Source: Rhodanobacteraceae bacterium (lineage in GTDB: Bacteria; Pseudomonadota; Gammaproteobacteria; Xanthomonadales; Rhodanobacteraceae). From it: a stretch of 64,000 bases of DNA. The stretch covers positions 62,001-126,000 of the forward strand of contig JAEUPP010000030.1 of NCBI GenBank assembly GCA_016790075.1, read 5' to 3'. The notes under the pieces are model-generated. The model saw nothing but the letters and a program-made list of their open reading frames with translations. It made no database searches and was not told where the DNA came from. Shown piece after piece: positions 1 to 7,941 of this stretch. Within the stretch, counting starts at the first letter, position 1. Every line of letters starts with the position of its first letter. Both the position numbers and the translations under genes were made by a program.

Positions 1-86
1 TGCAAAGCAGACGTCTGACAGGGAGGCGGCGATGTGCGGCCGGACATCCAAGCGGCGCTGGCGGCGGCGCTTGTTGCAGCTCTTTA

Positions 87-581
87 CTACACACTGGCCG
101 TGCCGAGGTATTCGTTGACCAGCTTTGAAAGCGGCTCTTCATAGGCCAGGAACTTCACATCCAGGGGCTCAACAAGCTCGGCCACCTCACCGTACTCGGC
201 CAGCAGAGTCTGATACTGGCTGGCGTCCGAAGGATATCCGCCGGGAAAACAGATCTCTGCTGCCCGCGCAAGCAGATCGCCAGTCTTTGGCGCACCGATA
301 TCGATGAGCGCCTGAATGGTTTCCCGGACGTACTGCCCCGTGGAATTTGAGAAAAATTGATACAGACCCCCGTTGTTCACCTCTGCCTCAAGCCGATGAA
401 TGCAATACGCAACCCGTGTAGCGGGAGGCAGGCGGGCGAATGCGGCGTAGTTGGCAACAGGCAGCTCATCGAAATCGCCAGGGTATTTCACGGTGGATTC
501 CCGGACAGGTGGTAACGGCGTGCCAGAAAGGCGCATGCAGAACTGTTCCAGCAGCTGCAGATGCCGGATGTCGGTGATCAA
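87..581 (-). CDS. DUF4375 (DMP19-like) domain protein
   Basis: A 164-residue soluble protein of unknown biochemical role. The central segment NNGGLYQFFSNSTG (about residues 69-82), followed by a helical stretch and PSDASQYQTLL, is the hallmark of the DUF4375/DMP19 family. There is no signal peptide or membrane segment. The ATG overlaps the stop codon of the upstream response regulator gene (ATGA, 578-581), so the two are translationally coupled and the three genes from 2429 down to 87 form one operon. Family membership is seen in the motif. A role tied to the two-component system is only inferred from the overlap. Confidence 0.8.
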   Translation of the reverse strand: MITDIRHLQLLEQFCMRLSGTPLPPVRESTVKYPGDFDELPVANYAAFARLPPATRVAYCIHRLEAEVNNGGLYQFFSNSTGQYVRETIQALIDIGAPKTGDLLARAAEICFPGGYPSDASQYQTLLAEYGEVAELVEPLDVKFLAYEEPLSKLVNEYLGTASV

Positions 582-1225
582 AGCAAGTCTGCGGAAAGCG
601 CAAACATCACAGCCTGTGTGCGGTCGCGAACTCCAAGTTTGGCGAACAGTACGGAAAGATAGTTCCTTACCGTGCCTACACTGAGATTCAAATCATGGCC
701 AATCTCCTTGTTGGAGCAACCCGATGCGGCGAGCCTGAGGATCGCCTGCTCACGCGCTGATAGCGCGATTGCATCGGCTGCCGGATTGCCTCGCGCGGTC
801 GAAACTTCACTCACGGCCGGCTTGGCGGGGAAGACCCGTCCGCCATTGCGCACGGTATGCAATGCCGCATACATCTCTTTTGGCGATACACCTTTGAGCA
901 ACAAAGCCTGGGCGCCACAGCGAATGGCGCGTCCCAGATGGTCTGCTTCGTTAAAGGTGGTCAGCAGTACGACGGGAATGTTCAGACCCTCGGCGCGCAT
1001 TTTTTTCACGGTATCGAAGCCGCTGAGACCGGGCATGCGGACGTCGATGATCACTACGTCAGTCGCGATGTGACGGATCTGGTCAAGCAGGTCCATTCCC
1101 GAAGAAGCCGATGTGACGACGGAAAGGCCAGGCATGCCGTCGAGCAGCATGGACAGCGCTTCACGGACCAGCGACTGGTCATCGGCCAGTGCAACGCGCA
1201 ACCGCTGGGGATCACACAGGCTCAT
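578..1225 (-). CDS. NarL/LuxR-family response regulator
   Basis: DNA-binding output protein of the sensor kinase encoded just upstream. The receiver domain (about residues 9-120) shows the acidic pair D15-D16, phospho-acceptor D61 in IIDVRMPG, T89/T90 and K111. A LuxR-type helix-turn-helix occupies residues 156-210 (LSAREQAILRL, SNKEIGHDLNLSVGTVRNY). I chose the ATG at 1225 because GGAG lies seven bases upstream; an ATG two codons earlier (1231) has the same GGAG directly abutting it. The start lies inside the 3' end of the kinase gene and the stop overlaps the DUF4375 start. The pair resembles DesR/DesK-type systems, but the target genes cannot be told from sequence. Confidence 0.93.
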   Translation of the reverse strand: MSLCDPQRLRVALADDQSLVREALSMLLDGMPGLSVVTSASSGMDLLDQIRHIATDVVIIDVRMPGLSGFDTVKKMRAEGLNIPVVLLTTFNEADHLGRAIRCGAQALLLKGVSPKEMYAALHTVRNGGRVFPAKPAVSEVSTARGNPAADAIALSAREQAILRLAASGCSNKEIGHDLNLSVGTVRNYLSVLFAKLGVRDRTQAVMFALSADLL

Positions 1226-2429
1226 GGTCATTCTCCGCTGGCTCTTCGGGAACCGAAATTTCCAACAGCGTGCCGCCGACCGGGGCACCGACCAGAGCCA
1301 ATGATCCATGCAACGCCTCGACCCGCAGATTCAGATTCTGCAGGCCGAATCCGCGCGGCCCGGTTGCCATGCCGCAACCGTTGTCGAGAACGCGCAACAC
1401 CAGGCGGTCACCATAGCGGTGCAAACTGATCAATACCTTGCTCGATTGCCCGTGGCGCAGCGCATTGGCCAATCCCTCCTGCGCTGCGCTCAGCAGCACA
1501 CGCGCCACCTCGCCGTTCTGTATACGCAGCAAAGGTTCCACATCGACCTCGACCCGAGTGTTCGGCAGTAGTTCAATCAGCCTGATCAGGGCGTCGCGAA
1601 TCGACAAGCCGGCCGCATTGCTCATCTGCCGCACAATATTTCTGGTGTCCTCTAGCAGTTCGGAAGACAGTCTGCCGGCAGTGCGTACCACGCGCGATTC
1701 AGGCCATTGCTCCTCGAGGATCTGAAGATTGATCTGCAACGCCGTCAACTTGTGCCCGGTCACGTCGTGAAGATCCCGCGCGATGCGCAGACGTTCGCGA
1801 TCACGCACGGCTTCTTCGGTGAACGCGTGCATCGATTGCAGCTCCGCGTTGGCGCGGGACAGTGCAGTGTTGGCCAGCGCCAGCGCTGCTTCTCCGCGCA
1901 TGGCGCTGGCCATGCCGTGCATCAGCAGCGCCGAGCAGGACACCAGTGCCGTGTAGCTGAGCGCGCCTGGAAGTGCACGCGTCCAGGGGAATCTGCAACA
2001 GTAGACGGCCATCAGTGCCGCGCCGAAAACGACGGACGCGGTCAGCGCATAGCGCAACGGCACCGTGATCGCATAACGGGCAATGGCGACGGCAAAGAGC
2101 AACGGAATCGGATTGATGCCTAGCAGATAGAGCGCAAGCACGATCATGCCGCCGGATATCGCTACTGCGGCATGCTCGACAAGCATCGACAGACGGAGGT
2201 GAAAGGAGATTTGATCCAGCGCAATCTGTACGAGAAATACCAGAGCGAGGGCCGACGCGCCGACCGTATTCGACGGCGTCCAGCTCCAGCCGGAGTCGTT
2301 CGCAACGGCGAGAATCATTAGCACGACAGCGCTGCAGATAGCGACAGCAGGAATCCGCGCCCGCTTCGCTGCCCTGGCGACGATGGCATATTCGCTGATG
2401 TCCGCTGACGCCCGGTGCGACTCTGCCAC
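1212..2429 (-). CDS. HisKA_3-type sensor histidine kinase (DesK-like)
   Basis: Membrane sensor kinase of 405 residues. The first ~165 residues hold several hydrophobic segments (for example around 26-42, 58-72, 86-105, 110-145) with no large periplasmic domain, suggesting membrane-embedded sensing. The dimerisation/phosphoacceptor box is ARDLHDVTGH with H221, typical of the HisKA_3 class. The C-terminal ATPase domain shows the N-box EGLANALRHG and the G-boxes DNGCGM and GPRGFGLQNL. The start is GTG at 2429, with AGGA eight bases upstream. The downstream response regulator gene overlaps its end by about 14 bases, so the pair is co-translated. The signal sensed is unknown. Confidence 0.92.
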   Translation of the reverse strand: MAESHRASADISEYAIVARAAKRARIPAVAICSAVVLMILAVANDSGWSWTPSNTVGASALALVFLVQIALDQISFHLRLSMLVEHAAVAISGGMIVLALYLLGINPIPLLFAVAIARYAITVPLRYALTASVVFGAALMAVYCCRFPWTRALPGALSYTALVSCSALLMHGMASAMRGEAALALANTALSRANAELQSMHAFTEEAVRDRERLRIARDLHDVTGHKLTALQINLQILEEQWPESRVVRTAGRLSSELLEDTRNIVRQMSNAAGLSIRDALIRLIELLPNTRVEVDVEPLLRIQNGEVARVLLSAAQEGLANALRHGQSSKVLISLHRYGDRLVLRVLDNGCGMATGPRGFGLQNLNLRVEALHGSLALVGAPVGGTLLEISVPEEPAENDHEPV

Positions 2430-2652
2430 TTTCTTGGTCCTGGATCCTGTCGGTGCCGAGTGTAGGAACTTCCCGGCCTTCTGCCACGAGCCAATGCCCT
2501 GTTGCTAGCCAAGCCAGGTCCACCTCGGGTGTTAGCCCGCAGTGGCCGTGGCAGAGTGCAACTGCTGCGCTGTCCGCCCAGAACTGCGCCGGGATTGAAT
2601 ACCGAATACCGGCGTGATCTCAGGTGCGGTGCCGACACTCTGGATAGCGGTT

Positions 2653-3513
2653 TTACTCTGAACCCGACGGTATCTCACGCAGCTTCTTGCTGCGGATGTC
2701 CGGAAGCAAAACCTCCTTGACGTAGTGCCAGTCGCCACGCAGACGCAAAGCGGCCTGCGCATAGCGTTCGGCGGCGTCCCAGTCGGGGTCTTCGAGGCGC
2801 GCGCTGACGTAAGCGGCGCTCATGAGCAATTCCGGAAGACCCCACGACGGTTCCGCGACATCAGCCGGTGCCGGCGTCGATATGGCATTAGCGATGCCGC
2901 GAAAATAGGTATTCATGGCGGCTTCCGCACCTCGGCCGACCGGCGGTGGCGCAAAGAACTCGGTGCCGCCGCGCAGCCAGAGCAGCCTGGGGTTCTGCTT
3001 GGCCGACGGCGGCAGCGCTTTGGAGATACGCGCGCCGGCATCCATCAGTGTCCTGAAAGCGGGATCGTCCTGCGGTGTGAAGAACAACTGCATGCCGATC
3101 ACACCGATCAAAGCAATCTGCGACTCGACATGGCCGGGGTCTGCAGCAAGTGCTTCCTGATAGGCCGCTGAGGCCGTCGCCAGCGCTGCGCGGATGGCTG
3201 CTCTATCGGGCGGGTCTTCGTTGGCAGCGTTGATGGCGAAGCGCCAGTCGGCATAGCCGCTCCAGTAGTACGCAGCGGTCGGCTGCGCCGCGGATCTTGC
3301 GAGGCCGGACAGAGTCCGTGCACCCCGTCGTAGCCCGGCGAGATCGGCGCGATAGTCGGCGTCGATGACCGCTACAATCGCGGTGCGTATCACGTCATGG
3401 CTTGACGGTGGTCTGCATGAGGTCCCGGTGCAGCCAGCTTCACGTGAGGGAAGACTTGTGCAGGCGGACAATGACAGTACGGCCGCAAATGCTGCGACCA
3501 GCGAAGGTTTCAT
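2653..3513 (-). CDS. Putative TPR-like lipoprotein of unknown function
   Basis: A 286-residue exported protein. The N-terminus has a lysine, a hydrophobic core and the lipobox LSAC at about residues 15-18, so it is predicted to be lipid-anchored. The remainder is rich in alanine and helix-forming residues with aromatic helix starts (AYYWSGYADWRF, NPRLLWLRG), in the style of TPR/TatT-type lipoproteins. I cannot assign a specific family with confidence. The ATG at 3513 is preceded by GGGAGGT at good spacing. The gap of 223 bases to the sensor kinase start downstream suggests a separate transcription unit. Confidence 0.7.
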   Translation of the reverse strand: MKPSLVAAFAAVLSLSACTSLPSREAGCTGTSCRPPSSHDVIRTAIVAVIDADYRADLAGLRRGARTLSGLARSAAQPTAAYYWSGYADWRFAINAANEDPPDRAAIRAALATASAAYQEALAADPGHVESQIALIGVIGMQLFFTPQDDPAFRTLMDAGARISKALPPSAKQNPRLLWLRGGTEFFAPPPVGRGAEAAMNTYFRGIANAISTPAPADVAEPSWGLPELLMSAAYVSARLEDPDWDAAERYAQAALRLRGDWHYVKEVLLPDIRSKKLREIPSGSE

Positions 3514-3727
3514 CAGCTACCTCCCGATGCAGATTGATTCCGGAGTCCCAGCCAGCAGCGGCCAGGACGCGGAGAAAACTATGGCGCTAGCGGAATCGCG
3601 CTGCTAGCTGACGAATGTCATCTTGTAGCAGCGCTGAGCTTGCTGGACGCTTGGTGCAACGAGGCGCCTACTTACGGAGCTGAATCATTCACGAGCTCGC
3701 CGACGGTACATCGGCGCCGGGAGCCTT

Positions 3728-4339
3728 ATGGTCATGAAGCTGCAGTTGTTTGACGTTGTCTTCTTACTGGGTTTCGTGACCTATGTGGTGATTCGTGGAG
3801 TGTTCATTGAACGCGGCCGGAACACCGAGGTCGTAGTTCGCTGCTTTGACTGGCGCGAGCGCGTGGCGATGTCCGTCGTGTTTGTCGGAAGCATGTTGCT
3901 GCCACTTTTATATCTCTTCACTCCCGTGTTGAGTCTGGCCAACTACGACATGCCAACTTTCGTGCATGTGGCGGGTAGCGTAATGATGGTTGCCGGACTT
4001 TGGCTATTTTGGCGTTCCCACGCGGACCTGGGCCGGAACTGGTCCGCAACCCTGGAGCTCAAGTCGACCCATAGCCTGGTAACCGTTGGGGTCTATCGTC
4101 TGGTGCGTCATCCGATGTATGGCGCAATTGGTCTGGTCAGCACTGCTCAGGGCATGCTGCTCGACAATTGGCTAGCCGGTTGGGCCGCCCTGCTCAGCAC
4201 TATCCTGCTTTGTGCTTGGCGTATTCCACGCGAAGAACAAATGATGCAGGAGCATTTTGGCTTGGATTACGAGCGTTATGCAGGTCGTACCGGGCGGCTC
4301 TTTCCCAAACTGCCGCAGATCGGCATTCATCGACGATGA
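3728..4339 (+). CDS. Isoprenylcysteine carboxyl methyltransferase (ICMT)-like membrane protein
   Basis: A polytopic inner-membrane protein of about 203 residues with four or five hydrophobic helices. The C-terminal half carries the ICMT/PEMT-type methyltransferase signature: GVYRLVRHPMYGA (about residues 122-134), then a helical hairpin, then the acidic pair and arginine in REEQMMQEHFGLDYERY. These residues form the SAM and substrate site in the family. The bacterial substrate is generally unknown. ATG codons at 3728 and 3734 both follow GGGAG (3719-3723), and the second has the better spacing. The gene stands alone on the plus strand. Confidence 0.82.
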   Translation: MVMKLQLFDVVFLLGFVTYVVIRGVFIERGRNTEVVVRCFDWRERVAMSVVFVGSMLLPLLYLFTPVLSLANYDMPTFVHVAGSVMMVAGLWLFWRSHADLGRNWSATLELKSTHSLVTVGVYRLVRHPMYGAIGLVSTAQGMLLDNWLAGWAALLSTILLCAWRIPREEQMMQEHFGLDYERYAGRTGRLFPKLPQIGIHRR

Positions 4340-4377
4340 TGAGTTGCAGAAGCCCGCCATCGCAGCGCATCAGCCAC

Positions 4378-4631
4378 CTACCATGCGGGTTTCAAAACCA
4401 TGATGCGTAGCGCGGCAAGTGGCGCAAGCAGCGCCGCGGCACCCCATAACTCCCATCTCAGGGCCATTTTCTGGTATGGCGCATAGTCGAAGTCGCCATG
4501 CTCGGCGCCGATCTGCGCCAGAGCGAGCAGCTGTCGCTGCAGTGGCGCAACGCGGAACTTTCTCCCAGCACCGAGTGGACTGCGCCGGTAACGAGTGCGA
4601 GAACGCCTGCCACAACAAGCAGCGTTTGCAT
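4378..4631 (-). pseudogene. Frameshifted small membrane protein gene
   Basis: Two reading frames look like halves of one short membrane protein. From the ATG at 4631 the frame reads MQTLLVVAGVLALVTGAVHSVLGE, a plausible first transmembrane helix. It then degenerates into SSALRHC. A second frame continues convincingly as KFRVAPLQRQLLALAQIG and ends in a second helix, WGAAALLAPLAALRIMVL, stopping at 4378. Restoring one base near 4556-4560 (GGAGAAAG) would join them into a protein of about 85 residues with two transmembrane helices. Either the gene is broken in this strain or the assembly lost a base. No function is known to me. Confidence 0.55.
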
Positions 4632-4777
4632 ATTTTCGCTCTCGACAAGGCGCGCCATACCGGCTCGCCATGTGAATTCCGCATCAGGGTCGCCGGGTCG
4701 CGTTCGGCGCGTGCGGCTGAAACACACCATCGCGGCAGCGGATCAGCGCCTGTGGCGGCACCGCAGCACCGTTACTG

Positions 4778-5077
4778 CTACTGCACGCCCGGAAAACTCT
4801 CGACATAGCGGATCGTGAAATCCGGGAAGCTATCGACGAGCTGGATCTTGTAGTCAGGGAAGCTATCGACGATCTGCCATTCACCGGCTTTTTCGGGAAA
4901 GCTCTGGACGATTTTCACATGCAGATCGGCGAAGCTGTCGACGACCTTGACCTTGTAGTCCGGAAAGCTGGTGACGAACTGGATCTTGCCGTGAATCTGC
5001 GCGAGGTCGGGTTTCTGCTCGGCCGCTGTCGCGGTCAGCATGAAGGCGGTGAGCATGAGCGCAAACAGGCAACGCAT
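4778..5077 (-). CDS. Secreted 'SFPD' tandem-repeat protein
   Basis: A 99-residue protein with a cleavable signal peptide (about residues 1-19, ending ATAA) and a mature part built almost entirely from six short repeats: KIQFVTSFPDY, KVKVVDSFADL, HVKIVQSFPEKAGE, WQIVDSFPDY, KIQLVDSFPDF and TIRYVESFPG. The unit is about eleven residues with alternating hydrophobic positions, suggesting a stack of short beta strands. I recall similar SFPD repeats in hypothetical exported proteins of other bacteria but know no function. The ATG at 5077 has TGGAG seven bases upstream. The gene is monocistronic and diverges from the next cluster. Confidence 0.8.
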   Translation of the reverse strand: MRCLFALMLTAFMLTATAAEQKPDLAQIHGKIQFVTSFPDYKVKVVDSFADLHVKIVQSFPEKAGEWQIVDSFPDYKIQLVDSFPDFTIRYVESFPGVQ

Positions 5078-5301
5078 GGTCGACTCCAGCCAGGTGGACT
5101 AGCCCCGAGCCTAGGCCAGATGCGCGGGCGCTGCCAGCGTGCGGCGGCAACGCCGTGCTATCCCATTCGTCACCCTTGTGACGGTGCGGCGCCACCCCAT
5201 CTCGGCCGCCACGGAGTGTTCAGGGCTGCGGTCAGTAGGCATTGGCCACATAGGATCGCCTACACTTCGACCGTGGCTGCGCCGGCAATGGGGAGATTGC
5301 G

Positions 5302-6015
5302 TTGAGCCGATTTATGCGTGCTTTGCAAAAAGCGGGTCTCGTCGAACTCGATGAGCGTGCGGAAGCGGTTCTGGCCGAGACGCCTGCAGAGGCTGAACCG
5401 ACGCCTCAGATCGTCATGGACCACGCCCCCGAGCCGGTTGTGGCGGCGCCGGCGCCGGCCCCGCTGCCGGTGGCGGACGGCCCCATCACCGAGCAGAGGC
5501 CGTTTGAGGACATCTACGCCGAGCATTCCGTAGCGGCGGCGGTGTTTCCCGCGGAAAAACTGCTGAAGATTCTCGATGGCCTGGCTGCGCTCGATCCGGC
5601 CTCGCGCATCGCCGCGGTCCGCGCGCTGGACGCTGCTGACGATGCCTGGACCGTCGACGACGCTCTGCTTGACGCCGAACGCAAGACGCGTGCGCTGGCC
5701 AGCTCGCGCACACAGCTCGAACAGCAGGCGCGGGCAGCGCTGGAACAGGCGCGGCGCGACATTGCCGAACGCGACCAGCGGCAGCAGGAGGCAGTAGGCC
5801 GCATCCGCAGCCAGATTGCCGACCTTGAAGCGCTGCTTGAGCGCGAGGTGGCAAGGGCAACCGAAGAGAAAGCCGCCTTCGAGAATTCCGCGCGCGCCGC
5901 CAAGGAAGCCTGCCTGCGTGAGGTTGCCCGGCTCGATGGCGAGGCGGAACGCCTTAAACGCCTGGCCGCGACCTTTGGCGCAGCCCCGGCGACGCCAGCT
6001 GCGCCAACACCCTGA
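5302..6015 (+). CDS. Coiled-coil protein, first gene of envelope cluster
   Basis: A 237-residue protein with no recognisable enzyme domain. Residues ~25-70 are a Pro/Ala/Glu-rich linker. A short ordered segment follows (EKLLKILDGLAALDPASRIAAV), then a long coiled coil from about residue 120 to 220, rich in Glu, Arg, Ala and Gln. It ends in an Ala/Pro tail. The start is TTG at 5302, supported by GGGGAG six bases upstream; the next ATG is four codons later. It lies 23 bases upstream of the substrate-binding protein gene and is probably co-transcribed. A structural or scaffolding role is inference. Confidence 0.7.
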   Translation: MSRFMRALQKAGLVELDERAEAVLAETPAEAEPTPQIVMDHAPEPVVAAPAPAPLPVADGPITEQRPFEDIYAEHSVAAAVFPAEKLLKILDGLAALDPASRIAAVRALDAADDAWTVDDALLDAERKTRALASSRTQLEQQARAALEQARRDIAERDQRQQEAVGRIRSQIADLEALLEREVARATEEKAAFENSARAAKEACLREVARLDGEAERLKRLAATFGAAPATPAAPTP

Positions 6016-6038
6016 TCCAACCCTGCAACGGAGCCACC

Positions 6039-7760
6039 ATGGCCAAGATGACCCCGCTCGCCAAAGGTCTGGTAACCCTCATTATTCTGGGCGGCACTGC
6101 TGCTGCTGGCTGGCACCTGGGCCTCAAGGAAATCGTCCAGGGCAAGGCCGATCAACCGGCCGCGCCGGCTGCGTCGACCACGCCGGCGACGCCCAGCAAT
6201 GCGAGCAACAAGACACCCGAAACAGCAGCCGCGACGCCGGCGAATACCGCCAAACCGGCAGCGCCGGTGGCAGCCGGAGGCCCGTTGGGCGGCGCCGGCA
6301 ATCCGCTCAAGGTCAGCATCGTCAGTTTCCATGGCTACGCTCCTGCGCTGCTGGCCAATGGCAAGGCCTTGAAAACCCAGCCGGGTTCGCTGTTCGCGCA
6401 GAACGGCGTCAGCGTGGAATTTGTGATCCAGGACGATATCCCGACGCTGTCGACGATCTTTGAATCCAAGACTGCGCACTGTGCCTGGCGTACCTCGGAC
6501 TTCTGGGCGCAGGAGCAGCCGAACCTGCGTAACGCCGGCCTCGACGGCCGCGCCATCATGGCGGTCGACAATACCCAGGGCGCTGACGCGATCATTGCGC
6601 GTAATCCGGCGATCACACGTGTCGAAGATCTGGCGGACCACAGCATCGCGCTGCTGCAGTTCACGCCATCGGACGGCATGACCATCGACGCGATCGAGAA
6701 CTCCAGCCTGACCGCGCGCAAGAAGCAGTCGGTGCGCTATGTCTACATCAATGCCGAGGAAGGCACGGCTGGTGTGCGTGCCGCGCTGGAAAGCGGCAAC
6801 GTTGATGCCGCGGCGCTGTGGGATCCAGATCTGTCGCTGGCGCTGAAGAATATTCCGGGCGCGCATGTCGTCTATTCGACCAAGACCGCGACCAACCTGA
6901 TCTATGACGTCATCGTCTGCGACAGCCGCGTGTTGTCCGAGCCGGCCAATGAGGCCGCATTCCAGGGCTTCGTCGCGGGCTGGATGGCCGGCGTCGATGC
7001 CGCGCGCAAGGCGCCGGATGAGGCGGTCGATGCGCTGGTGCGCACGGAAGAATTCTTTGCTCTGCTGGCCAAGGATCAGGGCCGCGGCTTCGTCAAGGGC
7101 CTGTTCGACAATCTGGTCTGGACCGGCCTTGAAGACAATGCGCGTCTCTTCGGCCTGGCCGGCGGCACCAATCACTACGAGCGCGTCTATCGCCGCTTCG
7201 ATGGCATCTACCGCAAGGCGGGCGCGCTGGCTAACCCCAATTCACCGGTGATCGCGCCGCAGGAATCGGTCGATCTGCGCTTTGTCCGTAATCTGCTTGC
7301 CAAGAGCCAGGCCGCGCAGCAGGCCGCGGCCAAACCCGAGTTCACTTTCACCGAGCAGGAACGCCAGCAGGTCGCCAAGCAGGAGCCGACCGTAACCAAG
7401 CCGGTCATCGTCAGCTTCGCCAGCGGCTCGGCCGAGTTGACCAAACGTGCGCAGAAGACCATTGACGACGAAATGGTGCCGTTCATCGAGAACAATGGGT
7501 CGGCCTATTTCGATATTTCCGGCAATAGCGACTCGACCGGTTCGCGTGAGGCCAATATGCGCATCTCGCGCGCACGCGCCCAGGCGGTCGTCGACTACCT
7601 CGTCACGCAGTGGGAATTCGATCGCGCGCGTTTCGCGGTGACCGGCAATGGTCCTGACAAGCCGCTATGCAACGAATCCGCGCCTCAGGCCGAAAACCTG
7701 AGTCTCGAAGACTGCCGCGCGATGAACCGCACGACACGGGCGGCGGTGCTGAGGCGGTAA
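6039..7760 (+). CDS. ABC substrate-binding protein fused to OmpA-like domain
   Basis: Predicted periplasmic receptor of the ABC transporter encoded next. An uncleaved-looking N-terminal helix (about residues 8-27) is followed by an Ala/Pro/Thr-rich linker and an NMT1/TauA/SsuA-type solute-binding domain (about 90-430; KVSIVSFHGYAPALLANG, DIPTLSTIFESK, VRAALESGNVDAAALWDPDL). The last ~120 residues are an OmpA-like peptidoglycan-binding domain (SFASGSAELTKRA; NSDSTGSREANMRISRARAQAV, retaining the Asp and Arg that bind diaminopimelate in OmpA). The 573-residue length is much longer than ordinary TauA-type proteins. The fusion would tether the receptor to the cell wall. The ligand is unknown; the subfamily suggests a small organic anion or vitamin-like molecule. 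Confidence 0.88.
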   Translation: MAKMTPLAKGLVTLIILGGTAAAGWHLGLKEIVQGKADQPAAPAASTTPATPSNASNKTPETAAATPANTAKPAAPVAAGGPLGGAGNPLKVSIVSFHGYAPALLANGKALKTQPGSLFAQNGVSVEFVIQDDIPTLSTIFESKTAHCAWRTSDFWAQEQPNLRNAGLDGRAIMAVDNTQGADAIIARNPAITRVEDLADHSIALLQFTPSDGMTIDAIENSSLTARKKQSVRYVYINAEEGTAGVRAALESGNVDAAALWDPDLSLALKNIPGAHVVYSTKTATNLIYDVIVCDSRVLSEPANEAAFQGFVAGWMAGVDAARKAPDEAVDALVRTEEFFALLAKDQGRGFVKGLFDNLVWTGLEDNARLFGLAGGTNHYERVYRRFDGIYRKAGALANPNSPVIAPQESVDLRFVRNLLAKSQAAQQAAAKPEFTFTEQERQQVAKQEPTVTKPVIVSFASGSAELTKRAQKTIDDEMVPFIENNGSAYFDISGNSDSTGSREANMRISRARAQAVVDYLVTQWEFDRARFAVTGNGPDKPLCNESAPQAENLSLEDCRAMNRTTRAAVLRR

Positions 7761-7779
7761 ACGAAGCATGATCGCTGTA

Positions 7780-7815
7780 CGGCTGGGGTCGGCGCATTAC
7801 CGTCGACCCCAGCCG
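7780..7815 (+). terminator. Intercistronic hairpin between binding-protein and permease genes
   Basis: A perfect 12-bp inverted repeat, CGGCTGGGGTCG (7780-7791) and CGACCCCAGCCG (7804-7815), separated by 12 bases. It is followed by GTTCCCTGGCTTT, not a clean T run. It sits in the only large gap (181 bases) of the cluster. It may partly terminate or stabilise the upstream message, making the receptor more abundant than the permease, which is common in ABC operons. That role is inference. Confidence 0.5.
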
Positions 7816-7941
7816 TTCCCTGGCTTTCAACGGTCCGGGACAGAGGGTTCTTCGCGTTGCGATACAGGCTGCTGACTAAGTTCGCAGTCTCCGTGCCGTG
7901 CAACACCCATTTCGCCAGAACACGCTGCGCAAGGTAGCCCC

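Noticed and set aside
5514-7175. A long open frame on the minus strand opposite the coiled-coil and binding-protein genes (553 codons).
   Set aside because: Its translation is Arg/Gly/Gln-rich and low in hydrophobic order, with no motif, and it lies opposite genes with clear domains. It is a by-product of GC-rich codon use.
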